Part shown: one piece after another, positions 18,359 through 27,081 of the stretch
Numbering within the stretch: the first letter of the stretch is position 1
Layout of the letters: every line of letters begins with the position of its first letter
Assembly (NCBI GenBank): GCA_021414245.1
Contig: JAIOOU010000011.1
Location: 59,881 to 123,880, forward strand
Source of the DNA: Chloroflexota bacterium
Lineage (GTDB): Bacteria > Chloroflexota > Anaerolineae > Anaerolineales > Villigracilaceae
Direction of reading: 5' to 3'
Length of the DNA stretch: 64,000 bases
The notes under the pieces: generated by a model
The model's input: only the letters and a program-made list of their open reading frames with translations
The model's database searches: none
What the model was told of the DNA's origin: nothing
Position numbers and translations under genes: made by a program

Positions 18359-18709
18359 ATGCCTTCAGGTGTTCGTTTACAACGCATCGCAGACCGGGTC
18401 CGTCAGGAACTTTCGGAGATGCTCATCCGCGAGATCAATGACCCGCGCCTGCACCAGATCTTCATCACGGATGTCAAGATCGACCGGGAGCTGGCTTTTG
18501 CAGATGTGTACGTGTCTGCAATCGAAGGGGCCGGTCGTTCCGCTGAGATCCTGGCCGGGCTCGAATCGGCTTCGGGCTTCATCCGCAGGGCGCTTTCTGC
18601 CCGTGTGGAAGTCCGCGCCTTTCCCAGGCTGCGATTTCACTGGGACCCGACACCGGAGAACGCGGATCACATTGAAAAGGTTTTGGCAGGATTAAGGGAT
18701 AAAAAATAA
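18359..18709 (+). CDS. rbfA: ribosome-binding factor A
   Basis: A KH-type 16S rRNA processing factor of 116 residues needed for late 30S maturation and cold growth. The opening RLQRIADRVRQELSEML and the later RVEVRAFPRLRFHWDPT match the family. It lies between infB and the DHH phosphoesterase gene, as in many bacteria, and is followed by a terminator-like hairpin. Confidence 0.93.
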   Translation: MPSGVRLQRIADRVRQELSEMLIREINDPRLHQIFITDVKIDRELAFADVYVSAIEGAGRSAEILAGLESASGFIRRALSARVEVRAFPRLRFHWDPTPENADHIEKVLAGLRDKK

Positions 18710-18716
18710 AGCAAAG

Positions 18717-18745
18717 GGGGCGCTTGGTGGCGCCCCTATTTTTTT
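18717..18745 (+). terminator. terminator or attenuator between rbfA and the DHH gene
   Basis: GGGGCGC pairs with GCGCCCC (loop of six), followed by TATTTTTTT. It lies directly before the next gene's start, so it may only partly stop transcription. Confidence 0.75.
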
Positions 18746-18760
18746 CAAGGAGAGCCAGTA

Positions 18761-19717
18761 GTGGACAATCAACTGACAGGGGAAATAAAGAATCGATTGG
18801 ATCTTGCAAAGAAAATTGTGATCGTTTCGCACGTACGGCCCGATGGGGATGCCATCGGGTCCCTGCTTGGCCTCGGATTGGCCCTGCGCGACACCGGAAA
18901 ATCCGTGCAAATGATCCTTGCCGACGGAGTCCCGTTCTCCTTTAAATATCTGGAGGGCAGTGACCTGATCAAAAAGGAACCGGAAGGGGAACACGATACC
19001 TTCATCACCGTGGACTGCGCCGACTTCAAGCGGACGGGAAAAATCTTTGAATCGTTCGGCCAGCCGGATATCAATATCGATCATCACAAAACAAATGAAA
19101 AATTCGGGAAATTGAACCTGATCGAAGCGGAAGAGGTTGCCACCGCTGCGATCCTCACCACCCACCTTCCTGCCTGGGGATTGAACATCACAAAACCGAT
19201 TGCGGCCGCCCTCTTGACCGGGATCATTACAGACACACTCGGCTTCCGCACCTCCAACACTACTCCCGCCGCGTTGCGGCAGGCTGCTGCTCTGATGGAG
19301 ACCGGTGCAGACATGCCGGATATCTACATGCGCGCACTGGTGAAACGATCCTTTCCGGCTGCCCGGTATTGGGGTGCCGGGCTTTCGAGTTTACAAAGCA
19401 AGCATAACATTGTCTGGGGCACCCTGACCATGAAGGATCGCAAATCCGCCGGCTATGGCGGCAACGATGATGCCGACCTGATCAACATGATCTCCGCGAT
19501 CGATGGGAACAAAGTGGGTATGATTTTCGTTGAACAGAACGACAATCATGTAAAGATATCCTGGCGGGCATTGGAGGCAGGGGTGGATGTTTCACAGGTG
19601 GCAAAATACTTTCAGGGCGGGGGGCATGCTGCCGCAGCCGGAGCAGATATTCCAGGAAGCCTGGACGAGGTCCAAAAGGAAGTGTTGAAGAAGACCCGTG
19701 AAATATTGGATTTGTAA
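18761..19717 (+). CDS. DHH/DHHA1 phosphoesterase, NrnA-like (oligoribonuclease / pAp phosphatase)
   Basis: A protein of 318 residues with GTG start and Shine-Dalgarno AAGGAGAG. DHH motifs are complete: HVRPDGDAIGS (motif I), VDCAD (motif II), DHHKTNEKF (motif III, the DHH itself) and the C-terminal DHHA1 motif GGGHAAAAG that holds the substrate. NrnA enzymes degrade RNA dimers to pentamers and dephosphorylate pAp, using Mn2+. It commonly sits between rbfA and truB, as here. Confidence 0.9.
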   Translation: MDNQLTGEIKNRLDLAKKIVIVSHVRPDGDAIGSLLGLGLALRDTGKSVQMILADGVPFSFKYLEGSDLIKKEPEGEHDTFITVDCADFKRTGKIFESFGQPDINIDHHKTNEKFGKLNLIEAEEVATAAILTTHLPAWGLNITKPIAAALLTGIITDTLGFRTSNTTPAALRQAAALMETGADMPDIYMRALVKRSFPAARYWGAGLSSLQSKHNIVWGTLTMKDRKSAGYGGNDDADLINMISAIDGNKVGMIFVEQNDNHVKISWRALEAGVDVSQVAKYFQGGGHAAAAGADIPGSLDEVQKEVLKKTREILDL

Positions 19718-19749
19718 TCCGGTCACAAATCAGTAGCACCAGAGCACTA

Positions 19750-19777
19750 TTGTAAAATAAGACAAATATGTCATAAT
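19750..19777 (+). promoter_or_regulatory. possible promoter of truB
   Basis: TTGTAA, a 16-base spacer, then CATAAT, about 35 bases before the truB start. The spacer holds a small dyad (GACA...TGTC). Confidence 0.4.
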
Positions 19778-19811
19778 AACCATGAAAGCACTTTAGGAGG
19801 AATAAAATCAA

Positions 19812-20735
19812 ATGAACAGTCAGGATGTAAGGAACGCCATCTCCGGTGCCCTTGTTGTGGACAAGCCTGTTGGTATGACATCACATGATGTGGTGCAGGC
19901 AATTCGAAATGGAACCAATTTACGTCGTGCAGGTCATACGGGGACCCTGGATCCGCGTGCCTCCGGCGTGCTCGTCATCCTTGTAGGACCCGCCGTACGG
20001 CTAAGTGAATACGTCTCCGCGTCGGATAAACGCTATCAGGCCATCATCCGCCTGGGCGGATCCACGGACACCTTTGATGCGGAGGGATTGGTCACGCCGT
20101 CGAAGGACCCTGTGAACGTGACCGAAGCCCAGTTTGAAGCGGCCCTGAAAACTTTTATCGGTGAGATCGAACAGACCCCTCCCCCGTACTCCGCGGTAAA
20201 AGTACAGGGACGCAAAGCTTATGAAATGGCACGCGAGGGTGAGGAAGTGGAACTTGCACCGCGCAAGATCACAGTTCATCATCTTGAAGTTCTCGAATGG
20301 ACTCCGCCCGAAGTGGTCATCGATGTACATTGCTCCTCCGGCACATATGTGCGCTCGCTTGCCAACGATCTCGGAGTCATGCTCGGCTGCGGAGCTTATC
20401 TGGTCGGCCTGCGTCGCACCAAAAGCGGAAGATTTTCCCTGCGCGATGCCGTGCCCCTGCGAAAATTGCAGGAAGCCTTCACCGCCGGCAACTGGTATCA
20501 ATATCTCATTCCCGCCGCCGAGGCGCTCGGAGACTGGCCGGCTGTGGAGCTGAATCCCGATGAAGTGGAGGGAGTCCGCCATGGTCATCGTGTGAAAGTT
20601 GTCGGTGAACCGGCCGAAACCAAGGTCCGCGGCGTCAGCACCCAGGGTGAATTGGTAGCCTTGATGGAGCTTACCACCAACGAAGACGGCTCCCGTGAAT
20701 GGCAGCCAAAGAAAGTATTCTTCACGTCGGACTAA
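19812..20735 (+). CDS. truB: tRNA pseudouridine(55) synthase TruB
   Basis: Converts U55 in the T loop of tRNAs to pseudouridine. The protein has 307 residues; KPVGMTSHDVV and GHTGTLDPRASGVL are the family motifs, with catalytic Asp47. The middle and C-terminal parts (SSGTYVRSLANDLG) complete the fold. A TTAGGAGG Shine-Dalgarno sequence lies upstream, followed by 12 bases to the ATG. A terminator separates it from ribF. Confidence 0.95.
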   Translation: MNSQDVRNAISGALVVDKPVGMTSHDVVQAIRNGTNLRRAGHTGTLDPRASGVLVILVGPAVRLSEYVSASDKRYQAIIRLGGSTDTFDAEGLVTPSKDPVNVTEAQFEAALKTFIGEIEQTPPPYSAVKVQGRKAYEMAREGEEVELAPRKITVHHLEVLEWTPPEVVIDVHCSSGTYVRSLANDLGVMLGCGAYLVGLRRTKSGRFSLRDAVPLRKLQEAFTAGNWYQYLIPAAEALGDWPAVELNPDEVEGVRHGHRVKVVGEPAETKVRGVSTQGELVALMELTTNEDGSREWQPKKVFFTSD

Positions 20736-20753
20736 ACAGAGTAAAATCATATT

Positions 20754-20778
20754 AAGCCGCCCTGAAGGCGGCTTTTTT
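20754..20778 (+). terminator. intrinsic terminator after truB
   Basis: AGCCGCC pairs with GGCGGCT (loop CTGAA), followed by TTTTTT. No FMN riboswitch is visible before ribF. Confidence 0.85.
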
Positions 20779-20783
20779 ATACT

Positions 20784-21707
20784 ATGCAACATTATTATTT
20801 CCTTGAGGAAGTCTCCGCTACAAACGCATGGCTCACCATCGGCGTCTTCGACGGCGTTCATCGCGGTCATCGCGAGATCATTCGCAAACTGACAGCCAGC
20901 GCCCATGCACAACAAGCACCCGCCATTGTCCTGACCTTTGACCCGCATCCTGCCAGCGTCCTGACCGGAAGAGAGATCAGATGCCTGACCACGCCGCAGG
21001 AACGTGCAAAAATGCTGGGGGAACTCGGTGTGGACATGGTCATCACCCAGCGCTTCACCCGTGACCTGTCCACTGCCACCGCTCATGAATATATGTCCCG
21101 CCTGAAAAAATTCCTGGGCTTGTCGCATCTGCTGATCGGGTACGACTTCGCCCTTGGCAAGGGACGGGAAGGTAATGCCGCGCGGCTGGCCGAAATCGGC
21201 GCGGCTTTGAATTACACGGTCGAGGTAATTAACGCCCTGGCCGACGAAAGCGGGGTGATCTCCTCCACGGAAATCCGCAAACTGGTCGCCACGGGCAATG
21301 TGGCTGAAGCCGCAAAACTACTTGGCTACCATTATTCCATCGGCGGAGAGGTCATCCATGGCGCAGGCCGCGGACGCAAAATCAATTTCCCAACCGCCAA
21401 TATCGACTACCCCAAACAAAAGGCGACCCCATCCAACGGGATCTATGCCTGTTGGGCACATCTTGGCCTCGAAAAATTCATGGCAGCCACCAACATCGGC
21501 TTCAATCCCACCTTTACTCCCGAAAGACAAGTGCCCAGCCTGGAAGCCTATCTCCTGGATTTTGACCGTGACATTTACGGTCAAAATCTGGAATTGGAAT
21601 TCGTTTCCCGCATCCGCGACGAGTTGAAATTCGATTCGGTGGACGCCCTGATCGCGAAGATCCATGAAGATGTGGATGAAACCCGAAAACTCCTGGGCAA
21701 CGGTTAG
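20784..21707 (+). CDS. ribF: bifunctional riboflavin kinase / FAD synthetase
   Basis: Makes FMN and then FAD from riboflavin and ATP. The protein has 307 residues. The N-terminal nucleotidyltransferase has GVFDGVHRGH and GYDFALGKGREGN, plus ISSTEIRKLV. The C-terminal flavokinase starts near residue 185, with GRGRKINFPTAN binding the nucleotide. Its start is only a few bases after the truB terminator, so it may have its own weak promoter or rely on readthrough. Confidence 0.95.
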   Translation: MQHYYFLEEVSATNAWLTIGVFDGVHRGHREIIRKLTASAHAQQAPAIVLTFDPHPASVLTGREIRCLTTPQERAKMLGELGVDMVITQRFTRDLSTATAHEYMSRLKKFLGLSHLLIGYDFALGKGREGNAARLAEIGAALNYTVEVINALADESGVISSTEIRKLVATGNVAEAAKLLGYHYSIGGEVIHGAGRGRKINFPTANIDYPKQKATPSNGIYACWAHLGLEKFMAATNIGFNPTFTPERQVPSLEAYLLDFDRDIYGQNLELEFVSRIRDELKFDSVDALIAKIHEDVDETRKLLGNG

Positions 21708-21811
21708 GAATATCAAAAACTGATCGGGGGGCATTTCATCCAAAAGCGGAACCTTTCTTCTCCTGTCGGCGTCAACCCACTAACGCCGAATATCAATCCA
21801 AGGAGAAGACC

Positions 21812-22792
21812 ATGAAATCCAAATTCAATGTTTTGATTCTGTTCGTCCTGACGGGTGCACTACTTCTCAGCGCATGCGGAGGAGCCGCCACTGAGACGTA
21901 CTCCGCCGAAGCGCCCGCCGTTTCAGGGCCGCCGATCGTGGATGCATTTGCCGCCCCGCAAAGCGCCGGCGGAGCGGATGCCGCCAAATTGGAGGGGGCT
22001 CCCGCTGATGTTTCAGCAGCTCCTGTTTACAACCTGGGTTCCGCGCCCGAAGCCAACCCGGAGCAGGCCGCCTTTGCTGCCTCGCACATGATCATTAAGA
22101 ACGCGGATATCAAACTTCAGGTCGAGGACACTGACATTGCCATTGACCGCGCCACACAGGCCATCGCGGACATGAATGGCTACATCGTCAGTTCGCGGGT
22201 ATGGTATCAGGCCTCCTATGACGGAGAGAACTACAAATACGCCACGATCACCATCGGCGTGCCCGTTGACCAGTTCGAACGCACCCTCTCCCGCCTGCGC
22301 GGACTGGCCGTCAAGGTCCTGGATGAAACCGCCACCGGCGAGGATGTTTCCAATCAATTTGTGGACCTGCAATCCCAGGTCACCAATCTGGAAGCCACCC
22401 GTGACCGGATCAAATCCTTTTTGGATCAGGCACAATCTGTCGATGAGGCGCTGCGCATTAATCAGGAACTTTCCAGCGTCGAGGCCCAGATCGAGCAGAT
22501 CAAAGGCCAGATGAACTACCTGCAGGATCGTTCGGCCTTTTCCACCATCACGATCAATTTCGAACCGAAACTGCCCGACATGCTCACCCCCACTCCCACA
22601 CCTGCGCCCTCCTGGAATCCCGGCAAAACCTTCGAAGACGCGACAAAAGCGGTCACGCATGCGTATCAAGGCATTGTGGATTTCCTGATCTGGGTCTTTG
22701 TGGTGCTGGTTCCCATCTTTGCCCCGCCAGCCCTGCTCATCTGGGCACTCTGGAAATTCTTCACACGCAAGACAAAGAAACCCATCCAATAA
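21812..22792 (+). CDS. DUF4349 lipoprotein with C-terminal membrane segment
   Basis: A protein of 326 residues. Signal peptide with lipobox LLSAC; an Ala/Pro-rich spacer to about residue 90; the DUF4349 domain (about 95-250) including IIKNADIKLQVED and a long coiled coil (VTNLEATRDRIKSFLD, QIEQIKGQMNYLQDR); a Pro/Thr linker and one membrane helix near 288-310 with a basic end. It is thus held at both ends in the membrane. The domain's function is unknown. Strong Shine-Dalgarno AAGGAGAAG. Confidence 0.85.
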   Translation: MKSKFNVLILFVLTGALLLSACGGAATETYSAEAPAVSGPPIVDAFAAPQSAGGADAAKLEGAPADVSAAPVYNLGSAPEANPEQAAFAASHMIIKNADIKLQVEDTDIAIDRATQAIADMNGYIVSSRVWYQASYDGENYKYATITIGVPVDQFERTLSRLRGLAVKVLDETATGEDVSNQFVDLQSQVTNLEATRDRIKSFLDQAQSVDEALRINQELSSVEAQIEQIKGQMNYLQDRSAFSTITINFEPKLPDMLTPTPTPAPSWNPGKTFEDATKAVTHAYQGIVDFLIWVFVVLVPIFAPPALLIWALWKFFTRKTKKPIQ

Positions 22793-22802
22793 GATCTTCC
22801 AG

Positions 22803-22843
22803 GCAATAAAAAGTCCACTCGATTTGAGTGGACTTTTTATTGC
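22803..22843. terminator. bidirectional terminator between convergent genes
   Basis: An 18-bp perfect stem (22803-22820 with 22826-22843, five-base loop) with A/T runs at both ends, between the DUF4349 gene and the cyclase gene. Confidence 0.88.
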
Positions 22844-22853
22844 TGCTTTATGT

Positions 22854-24653
22854 TCAGATTTTAATCCGCCAAAGATCCATGGACTGGTCATATCCGCGGA
22901 TATCGCCCTGGAAACGGGCAAGCGAGTTCAGGGGTGCGTGTTTCTCCAAAAACTGGATCACTTCCTGGTCATTGCGGATCGGTTCGGAGATGATGATCTC
23001 GCCGCCCGAGGAAAAATTGGGCAGGCGCGCAGTGATGTTCACCGTCGAACCAAAATAATCAAGGTGATCGTTCAGGTTAACCACAATGCACGGGCCGTGA
23101 TGGATTCCCACTTTAAGGGACAAAGGCGGATCCCCCCGCTCTGCAAGCTGCTTCTGGACCTTCCAGATCGCCCGCACTGCCGAAGCCGGATGGCGAAAGG
23201 CCGCCATGATCGCATCGCCCATGGTTTTCACGATCGAGCCGCCCTCCGCGGCCACGGCATTTTCGAGAATCTCAAAGTGTTCGCGCACCCGCCCAAAGGC
23301 CGGGGCATCGCCGATTTCACGGTACATTTTGGTTGAATTTCGCAAATCCGTGAACATCAACGTGGTGGAACCGACGGAAATTTCCTCGCCAGGCCTTAAT
23401 ACCTCCGTCGAGAACAAGTCACGGAAAACCTGCAGGGTGGTGACATCGGCAGCCGTCGCTGCCTGATCGGACCAGGCGGTTCGCTCCAGTTCAAAGGTCT
23501 GGGCTTGATCGGATTCATTGATCAGGCGAATGGCAGGCATCAGCCCAAGTTCGGCCACGCCTGTCTGCCAGCCTTTCGATCCGGCGCGGAAATCGACATT
23601 TTCCGGGCCGTTGCTCTTCGCGAGCAGAATCTGCGAGCCGGGAGTCTGCGAGGCTCGTAATTTATACCGGCCTTCGTTCAACATGGTGGAAAACGGAAGC
23701 TCCTCGCGCGGCGGAACGATCAGCGAGAAGGTGATGTGCGGCTGGCGCTGCGGGCTGCCCACACAAAACTCCACCGAGGTATCCACTTCGCGCACGGATG
23801 GGTTCGGGCGAAAAATGACTTCCACATTGTGATCAAAATTGGCGGTGAAATCGATCTGACAGGTCTTGCAATGCACCTTCGCGTTCACATCGCCGAGGCG
23901 GGCATAATCTTCAGCCACACCCCTGCACTCGGGGCAAAGCAGATCCCAATACATATTCAACATGCCGATGCGTGTGGCACGCAAAAATCCCTCCAGCACG
24001 ACACGGCGGGGCAGACTCCATCCATCGGCAAGCGCATACGGGCGCATTCTTTGGATGGACAGGTCGTCGGCTCGCTGCATAAAATCATACAAGCGATCCA
24101 GTACGACGGCGTCGACTCTCTGATCCTTAAGGCGTTCGCTCATGACCTTGAAGCGGCTGTGGCCTGCGATGGAAAGGTTGCTCCCCTTTGCCAGGGTAAA
24201 AATTGAGCCGCCGCGGGCGGCGATCCGGTCATAAAGTTTGAACACATTTTCAAACCGTTTTGCGCTGACAATCCCGATCACGATCGGAATGCTGATCTCG
24301 CCCAGAATATTCGCCGCCTTGACGGAGGTTTCATAAACAATGCGGGTGCCGGATGGGGAAAGCCTTTCCAGACGGCAGTCCACCCGCATTTCCGCGAGCG
24401 GACCTTTTCGATAGCGGCGCAGGATGCCAAAACGATACGGATAAGTCCACTCGAAAGGTTCCTCCTCCCACTCCACCCGAAAGACCGGGATCTTGAATCT
24501 GACCAGCCTGGCCTTGTTTGAGACCCCGAGCAATTCCATCGGCGGCAGGCCGGTATCGCGGTTAAACCGGTTCGTATCCGAGACAAACGGCCAGAGCGCC
24601 TCGGGCGAGGAAGTCAGATCCCATGTCCATGTGTAGTGAAATTCCTTTGCCAT
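22854..24653 (-). CDS. class III adenylate cyclase with N-terminal SRPBCC-like and DUF5939-type regions
   Basis: A protein of 599 residues. Residues 1-150 look like a START/SRPBCC lipid-binding fold (TWDLTSSPEALWPFVSD). Residues about 155-400 hold helices, a four-Cys zinc-ribbon-like group (CPEC...CKTC) and a beta-rich part as in DUF5939. The cyclase domain is about 420-590: metal Asp in FTDLRNST, adenine-selecting Lys and second Asp in KTMGD, and transition-state Asn/Arg in VNITARL. All key residues are present, so a homodimer should make cAMP. No membrane segment is seen. Confidence 0.85.
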   Translation of the reverse strand: MAKEFHYTWTWDLTSSPEALWPFVSDTNRFNRDTGLPPMELLGVSNKARLVRFKIPVFRVEWEEEPFEWTYPYRFGILRRYRKGPLAEMRVDCRLERLSPSGTRIVYETSVKAANILGEISIPIVIGIVSAKRFENVFKLYDRIAARGGSIFTLAKGSNLSIAGHSRFKVMSERLKDQRVDAVVLDRLYDFMQRADDLSIQRMRPYALADGWSLPRRVVLEGFLRATRIGMLNMYWDLLCPECRGVAEDYARLGDVNAKVHCKTCQIDFTANFDHNVEVIFRPNPSVREVDTSVEFCVGSPQRQPHITFSLIVPPREELPFSTMLNEGRYKLRASQTPGSQILLAKSNGPENVDFRAGSKGWQTGVAELGLMPAIRLINESDQAQTFELERTAWSDQAATAADVTTLQVFRDLFSTEVLRPGEEISVGSTTLMFTDLRNSTKMYREIGDAPAFGRVREHFEILENAVAAEGGSIVKTMGDAIMAAFRHPASAVRAIWKVQKQLAERGDPPLSLKVGIHHGPCIVVNLNDHLDYFGSTVNITARLPNFSSGGEIIISEPIRNDQEVIQFLEKHAPLNSLARFQGDIRGYDQSMDLWRIKI

Positions 24654-24739
24654 AGCCAGTTAGACAACCATTCGGAGCATAATTGTACTAAATCCCGTCC
24701 TGACAAGTATTACCGTTGAATGACGAAGCCAATTTCACC

Positions 24740-24782
24740 CTTAACCTCCCCTTAACAGACAAACTTTCCTTTATGGTATATT
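24740..24782 (+). promoter_or_regulatory. Pho box and promoter of phoB
   Basis: Direct repeats CTTAACCT (24740), CTTAACAG (24751) and a weaker AACTTTCC (24762), each 11 bp apart, then seven bases and TATATT (24777-24782). The ATG follows seven bases later, so the mRNA is probably leaderless. Autoregulation by PhoB is inferred. Confidence 0.7.
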
Positions 24783-24789
24783 CCCAACG

Positions 24790-25500
24790 ATGACTGAAAC
24801 CATATTGATCGTTGAAGATGAGCTCTCCCTGCAGGAGACTCTGGCGTATAACCTTAAGAAAGAGGGATATACGGTGGAAAGCGTGGGCGACGGCCGTTCC
24901 GCTCTTGAATCTGCAAGACGACTAAAACCTGACCTGATCGTACTGGATATCATGCTCCCGGAAATGGACGGCTTTGAAGTGGCCCGCATTCTGCGCAAGG
25001 AATTGTCAACGGCCATTTTAATGCTGACCGCCCGCGACGATGAGATCGACCGCGTGGTGGGGCTTGAAGTCGGGGCCGATGATTACCTGACCAAACCGTT
25101 CTCGATGCGCGAACTGCTGGCTCGCGTCAAATCCCAGCTCAGGCGTGCGCGTCTGCTGCGCGAGGAAATGGGCAAATCCAGGGATGCAAATTCCCCGCAC
25201 GAAAAACTCACCTTTGACAACCTGACCATCGACCTGACCCGCCGCGAAGTGATTCTTAACGAGGCGCCGCTGCAGATCAAGCCGAAGGAATATGAACTCC
25301 TGCTCTTTCTGGCCGAGCACCGCCGCCAGATGCTTTCGCGCGAGTTCATTTTGGAACGCGTCTGGGGTTGGGACTTTATCGGCGACAGCCGGACCGTGGA
25401 TGTGCATGTCCGCTGGCTGCGCCAAAAGATCGAAATCGATTCCTCCAATCCGACGCGCATTGTCACGGTGCGCGGCGGCGGATACCGGTTTGAAGGATAA
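24790..25500 (+). CDS. phoB: phosphate-response regulator PhoB-like (OmpR family)
   Basis: A protein of 236 residues. Receiver domain (1-120) with the acidic pocket Glu9-Asp10, phosphoacceptor Asp53 in [12 protein letters not shown], Thr in LTARDDE and the KPF lysine. The C-terminal winged helix (135-234) has the OmpR-family ending [10 protein letters not shown]...[10 protein letters not shown] and binds direct repeats. The location, beside phoR and before two pst operons with matching repeat sites, supports control of the phosphate regulon. The stop overlaps the phoR start by one base. Confidence 0.88.
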   Translation: MTETILIVEDELSLQETLAYNLKKEGYTVESVGDGRSALESARRLKPDLIVLDIMLPEMDGFEVARILRKELSTAILMLTARDDEIDRVVGLEVGADDYLTKPFSMRELLARVKSQLRRARLLREEMGKSRDANSPHEKLTFDNLTIDLTRREVILNEAPLQIKPKEYELLLFLAEHRRQMLSREFILERVWGWDFIGDSRTVDVHVRWLRQKIEIDSSNPTRIVTVRGGGYRFEG

Positions 25501-26723
25501 TGAATTCCTTTTTATGGGCGGTTGTTTCCGTTTTATTCCTAGGTGCTGCATGGTTTGCGTGGCGATATTATGATTTAAAACGACGTGTGGATGAATACGC
25601 CCGCCTGGCACGCATCGCGCCGGATCATCTTCCCACCGACCTCAAACAAATAGAAAACCTGTCCAATGCGATTGCTTCGCTGAAAACAACCTTTGACCAG
25701 CAGCTCGCAGATCTGGACTCGGAAAATGCACGCCTTTCCACCGTGTTGGAGCAATTAACCGATGGGGTGCTCATTGTGGATACAAACGGGTTGATCCAGT
25801 TTGCCAACCCGGCCGCTCAAAAACTTTTTGAAACCCCCAGCGTGACAGGACACAGCGTCACCGAGATCGTGCGCAACCATCAACTGGTCGAAGCCTGGCG
25901 GCGCTGCCAGCAGACTCGCGAAGTTCAAAGCGAATCCGTTGAATTGCCTGCGCGTCGTCAATTTCTGCAGCTGATCGCCATCCCCGATACCCACGCGAGC
26001 GGAAGCCTGCTGCTCGTACAAGACCTGACCCGCGTGCGCAGGCTTGAAACCGTACGACGGGATTTCATTTCGAATGTCTCCCACGAACTGCGGACTCCCC
26101 TCGCCTCCCTAAAAGCCCTGACTGAAACTCTGCAAAGCGGCGCTCTTGCGGACCCGGAAGCTGGTCCGCGTTTCCTCGGCAGGATCAACACTGAAGTGGA
26201 TGCCCTGACCCAGATGGCCCAGGAATTACTGGATCTCTCGCGGATCGAATCCGGCCAGGTGGAATTGCTCCTCGCCCCGCTGGCGCCAAAAGGTTTGATC
26301 CTGTCCGCAGCCGATCGTATGCGCATGCAGGCTGAACGGGCCGGATTGAAATTATCCCTTCACTACGATGAGGACCTGCCCAACATCCGCGCGGACAAAT
26401 CGCGCCTGGAACAGGTGTTGGTCAATTTAATACATAACGCGGTGAAATTTACAAAACCCGGGGGGGAGATCAGCCTCGAAGCAGAATCAGGCGAAGGCGG
26501 AGTCCGATTCGCCGTGCGGGATACCGGAGTCGGCATCCCAGCGGAGAGTCTGACCCGCATCTTTGAACGCTTCTATCGGGTGGACCGTTCCCGCACGGGT
26601 TCCGGAACGGGGCTGGGATTGTCGATCTCGAAACACATCATCGAAGCGCACGGCGGCAGGATCTGGGCGGAAAGCGAGGAAGGCCGCGGCAGCGTCTTCC
26701 AATTCATAATTCCTGTTCAGTAA
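25500..26723 (+). CDS. phoR: sensor histidine kinase PhoR-like
   Basis: A protein of 407 residues. A single N-terminal membrane helix (about 5-22) and no extracytoplasmic domain, as in PhoR proteins that sense through the Pst complex and PhoU. Then a helical linker, a PAS domain (about 78-180; GVLIVDTNGLIQFANPAA), HisKA with His195 in SNVSHELRTPL, and HATPase with N box NLIHNAVKFT, G1 DTGVGIP and G2 GTGLGLSI. All catalytic boxes are intact. Confidence 0.88.
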   Translation: MNSFLWAVVSVLFLGAAWFAWRYYDLKRRVDEYARLARIAPDHLPTDLKQIENLSNAIASLKTTFDQQLADLDSENARLSTVLEQLTDGVLIVDTNGLIQFANPAAQKLFETPSVTGHSVTEIVRNHQLVEAWRRCQQTREVQSESVELPARRQFLQLIAIPDTHASGSLLLVQDLTRVRRLETVRRDFISNVSHELRTPLASLKALTETLQSGALADPEAGPRFLGRINTEVDALTQMAQELLDLSRIESGQVELLLAPLAPKGLILSAADRMRMQAERAGLKLSLHYDEDLPNIRADKSRLEQVLVNLIHNAVKFTKPGGEISLEAESGEGGVRFAVRDTGVGIPAESLTRIFERFYRVDRSRTGSGTGLGLSISKHIIEAHGGRIWAESEEGRGSVFQFIIPVQ

Positions 26724-26754
26724 AAAAAATTCCCCTTTTACACTTTGCATAAAT

Positions 26755-26809
26755 GTTTACCAGTTGTTAACTGGTTCTTAAGTCCGCCTTCCAGCCTTTG
26801 ATGTATCAT
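26755..26809 (+). promoter_or_regulatory. Pho box and promoter before a 35-residue peptide gene
   Basis: GTTTACCA (26755), GTTAACTG (26766), CTTAAGTC (26777) and CTTCCAGC (26788) recur every 11 bp, followed by eight bases and TATCAT (26804-26809). The geometry and -10 box are identical to the pstS1 promoter. Confidence 0.7.
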
Positions 26810-26832
26810 GGGCTCATGGAAATGGAGAGCGT

Positions 26833-26940
26833 ATGGAAACAATCCTGCCATCAGTGATCTTTGTCTCAATGGTTGTTGTCTTCGGATTGGATGCGACCCG
26901 CAAGCGCCGCGAATTTCTGAAGAAACACAAACGCGCTTAA
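26833..26940 (+). CDS. 35-residue single-pass membrane peptide in the Pho region
   Basis: A short gene with a Shine-Dalgarno sequence (GGAGAG) six bases or so before the ATG. The product has one hydrophobic helix (residues 4-19, ILPSVIFVSMVVVFGL) and a strongly basic tail (TRKRREFLKKHKRA), so the N-terminus should face outward. A Pho-box promoter precedes it and a terminator follows, so it is a complete transcription unit between phoR and the PHP gene. No homologue is known to me. A tempting idea is a small regulator of PhoR or the Pst transporter, but that is inference. Confidence 0.65.
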   Translation: METILPSVIFVSMVVVFGLDATRKRREFLKKHKRA

Positions 26941-26975
26941 TTCATTTTCTTCTCCTCCTTTGCCTCCTTGAGGCC

Positions 26976-27004
26976 GCTACCCGCCTGGTCAGCGGGTAGC
27001 TTTT
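26976..27004 (+). terminator. terminator after the 35-residue peptide gene
   Basis: GCTACCCGC pairs with GCGGGTAGC (seven-base loop), followed by TTTTG. Confidence 0.8.
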
Positions 27005-27070
27005 GTTAACACAACCCATACAATTTCTTAAAGTAATCTCCACACCCGCTTAATCGCCCGCAGGTACACT
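27005..27070 (+). promoter_or_regulatory. probable Pho box and promoter of the PHP phosphoesterase gene
   Basis: Elements at 11-bp phase: GTTAACAC (27005), CCATACAA (27016), CTTAAAGT (27027), CTCCACAC (27038), CTTAATCG (27049), then eight bases and TACACT (27065-27070). Repeats are weaker than at pstS1, but the phase and the distance to the -10 box are the same. Confidence 0.55.
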
Positions 27071-27081
27071 ATTTTCAGCGG

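Noticed and set aside
20736..20783. Possible FMN riboswitch before ribF
   Set aside because: The gap is only 48 bases and is filled by the truB terminator; no conserved FMN-aptamer blocks are seen.
20001..21128. A 375-codon open frame on the minus strand
   Set aside because: It runs antisense across truB, a terminator and ribF, so it cannot be a coherent gene.
26808..26999. A 63-codon frame downstream of the Pho box at 26.8 kb
   Set aside because: It starts inside the -10 box and ends in the terminator stem. The 35-codon frame at 26833 has a ribosome site and a sensible membrane peptide.
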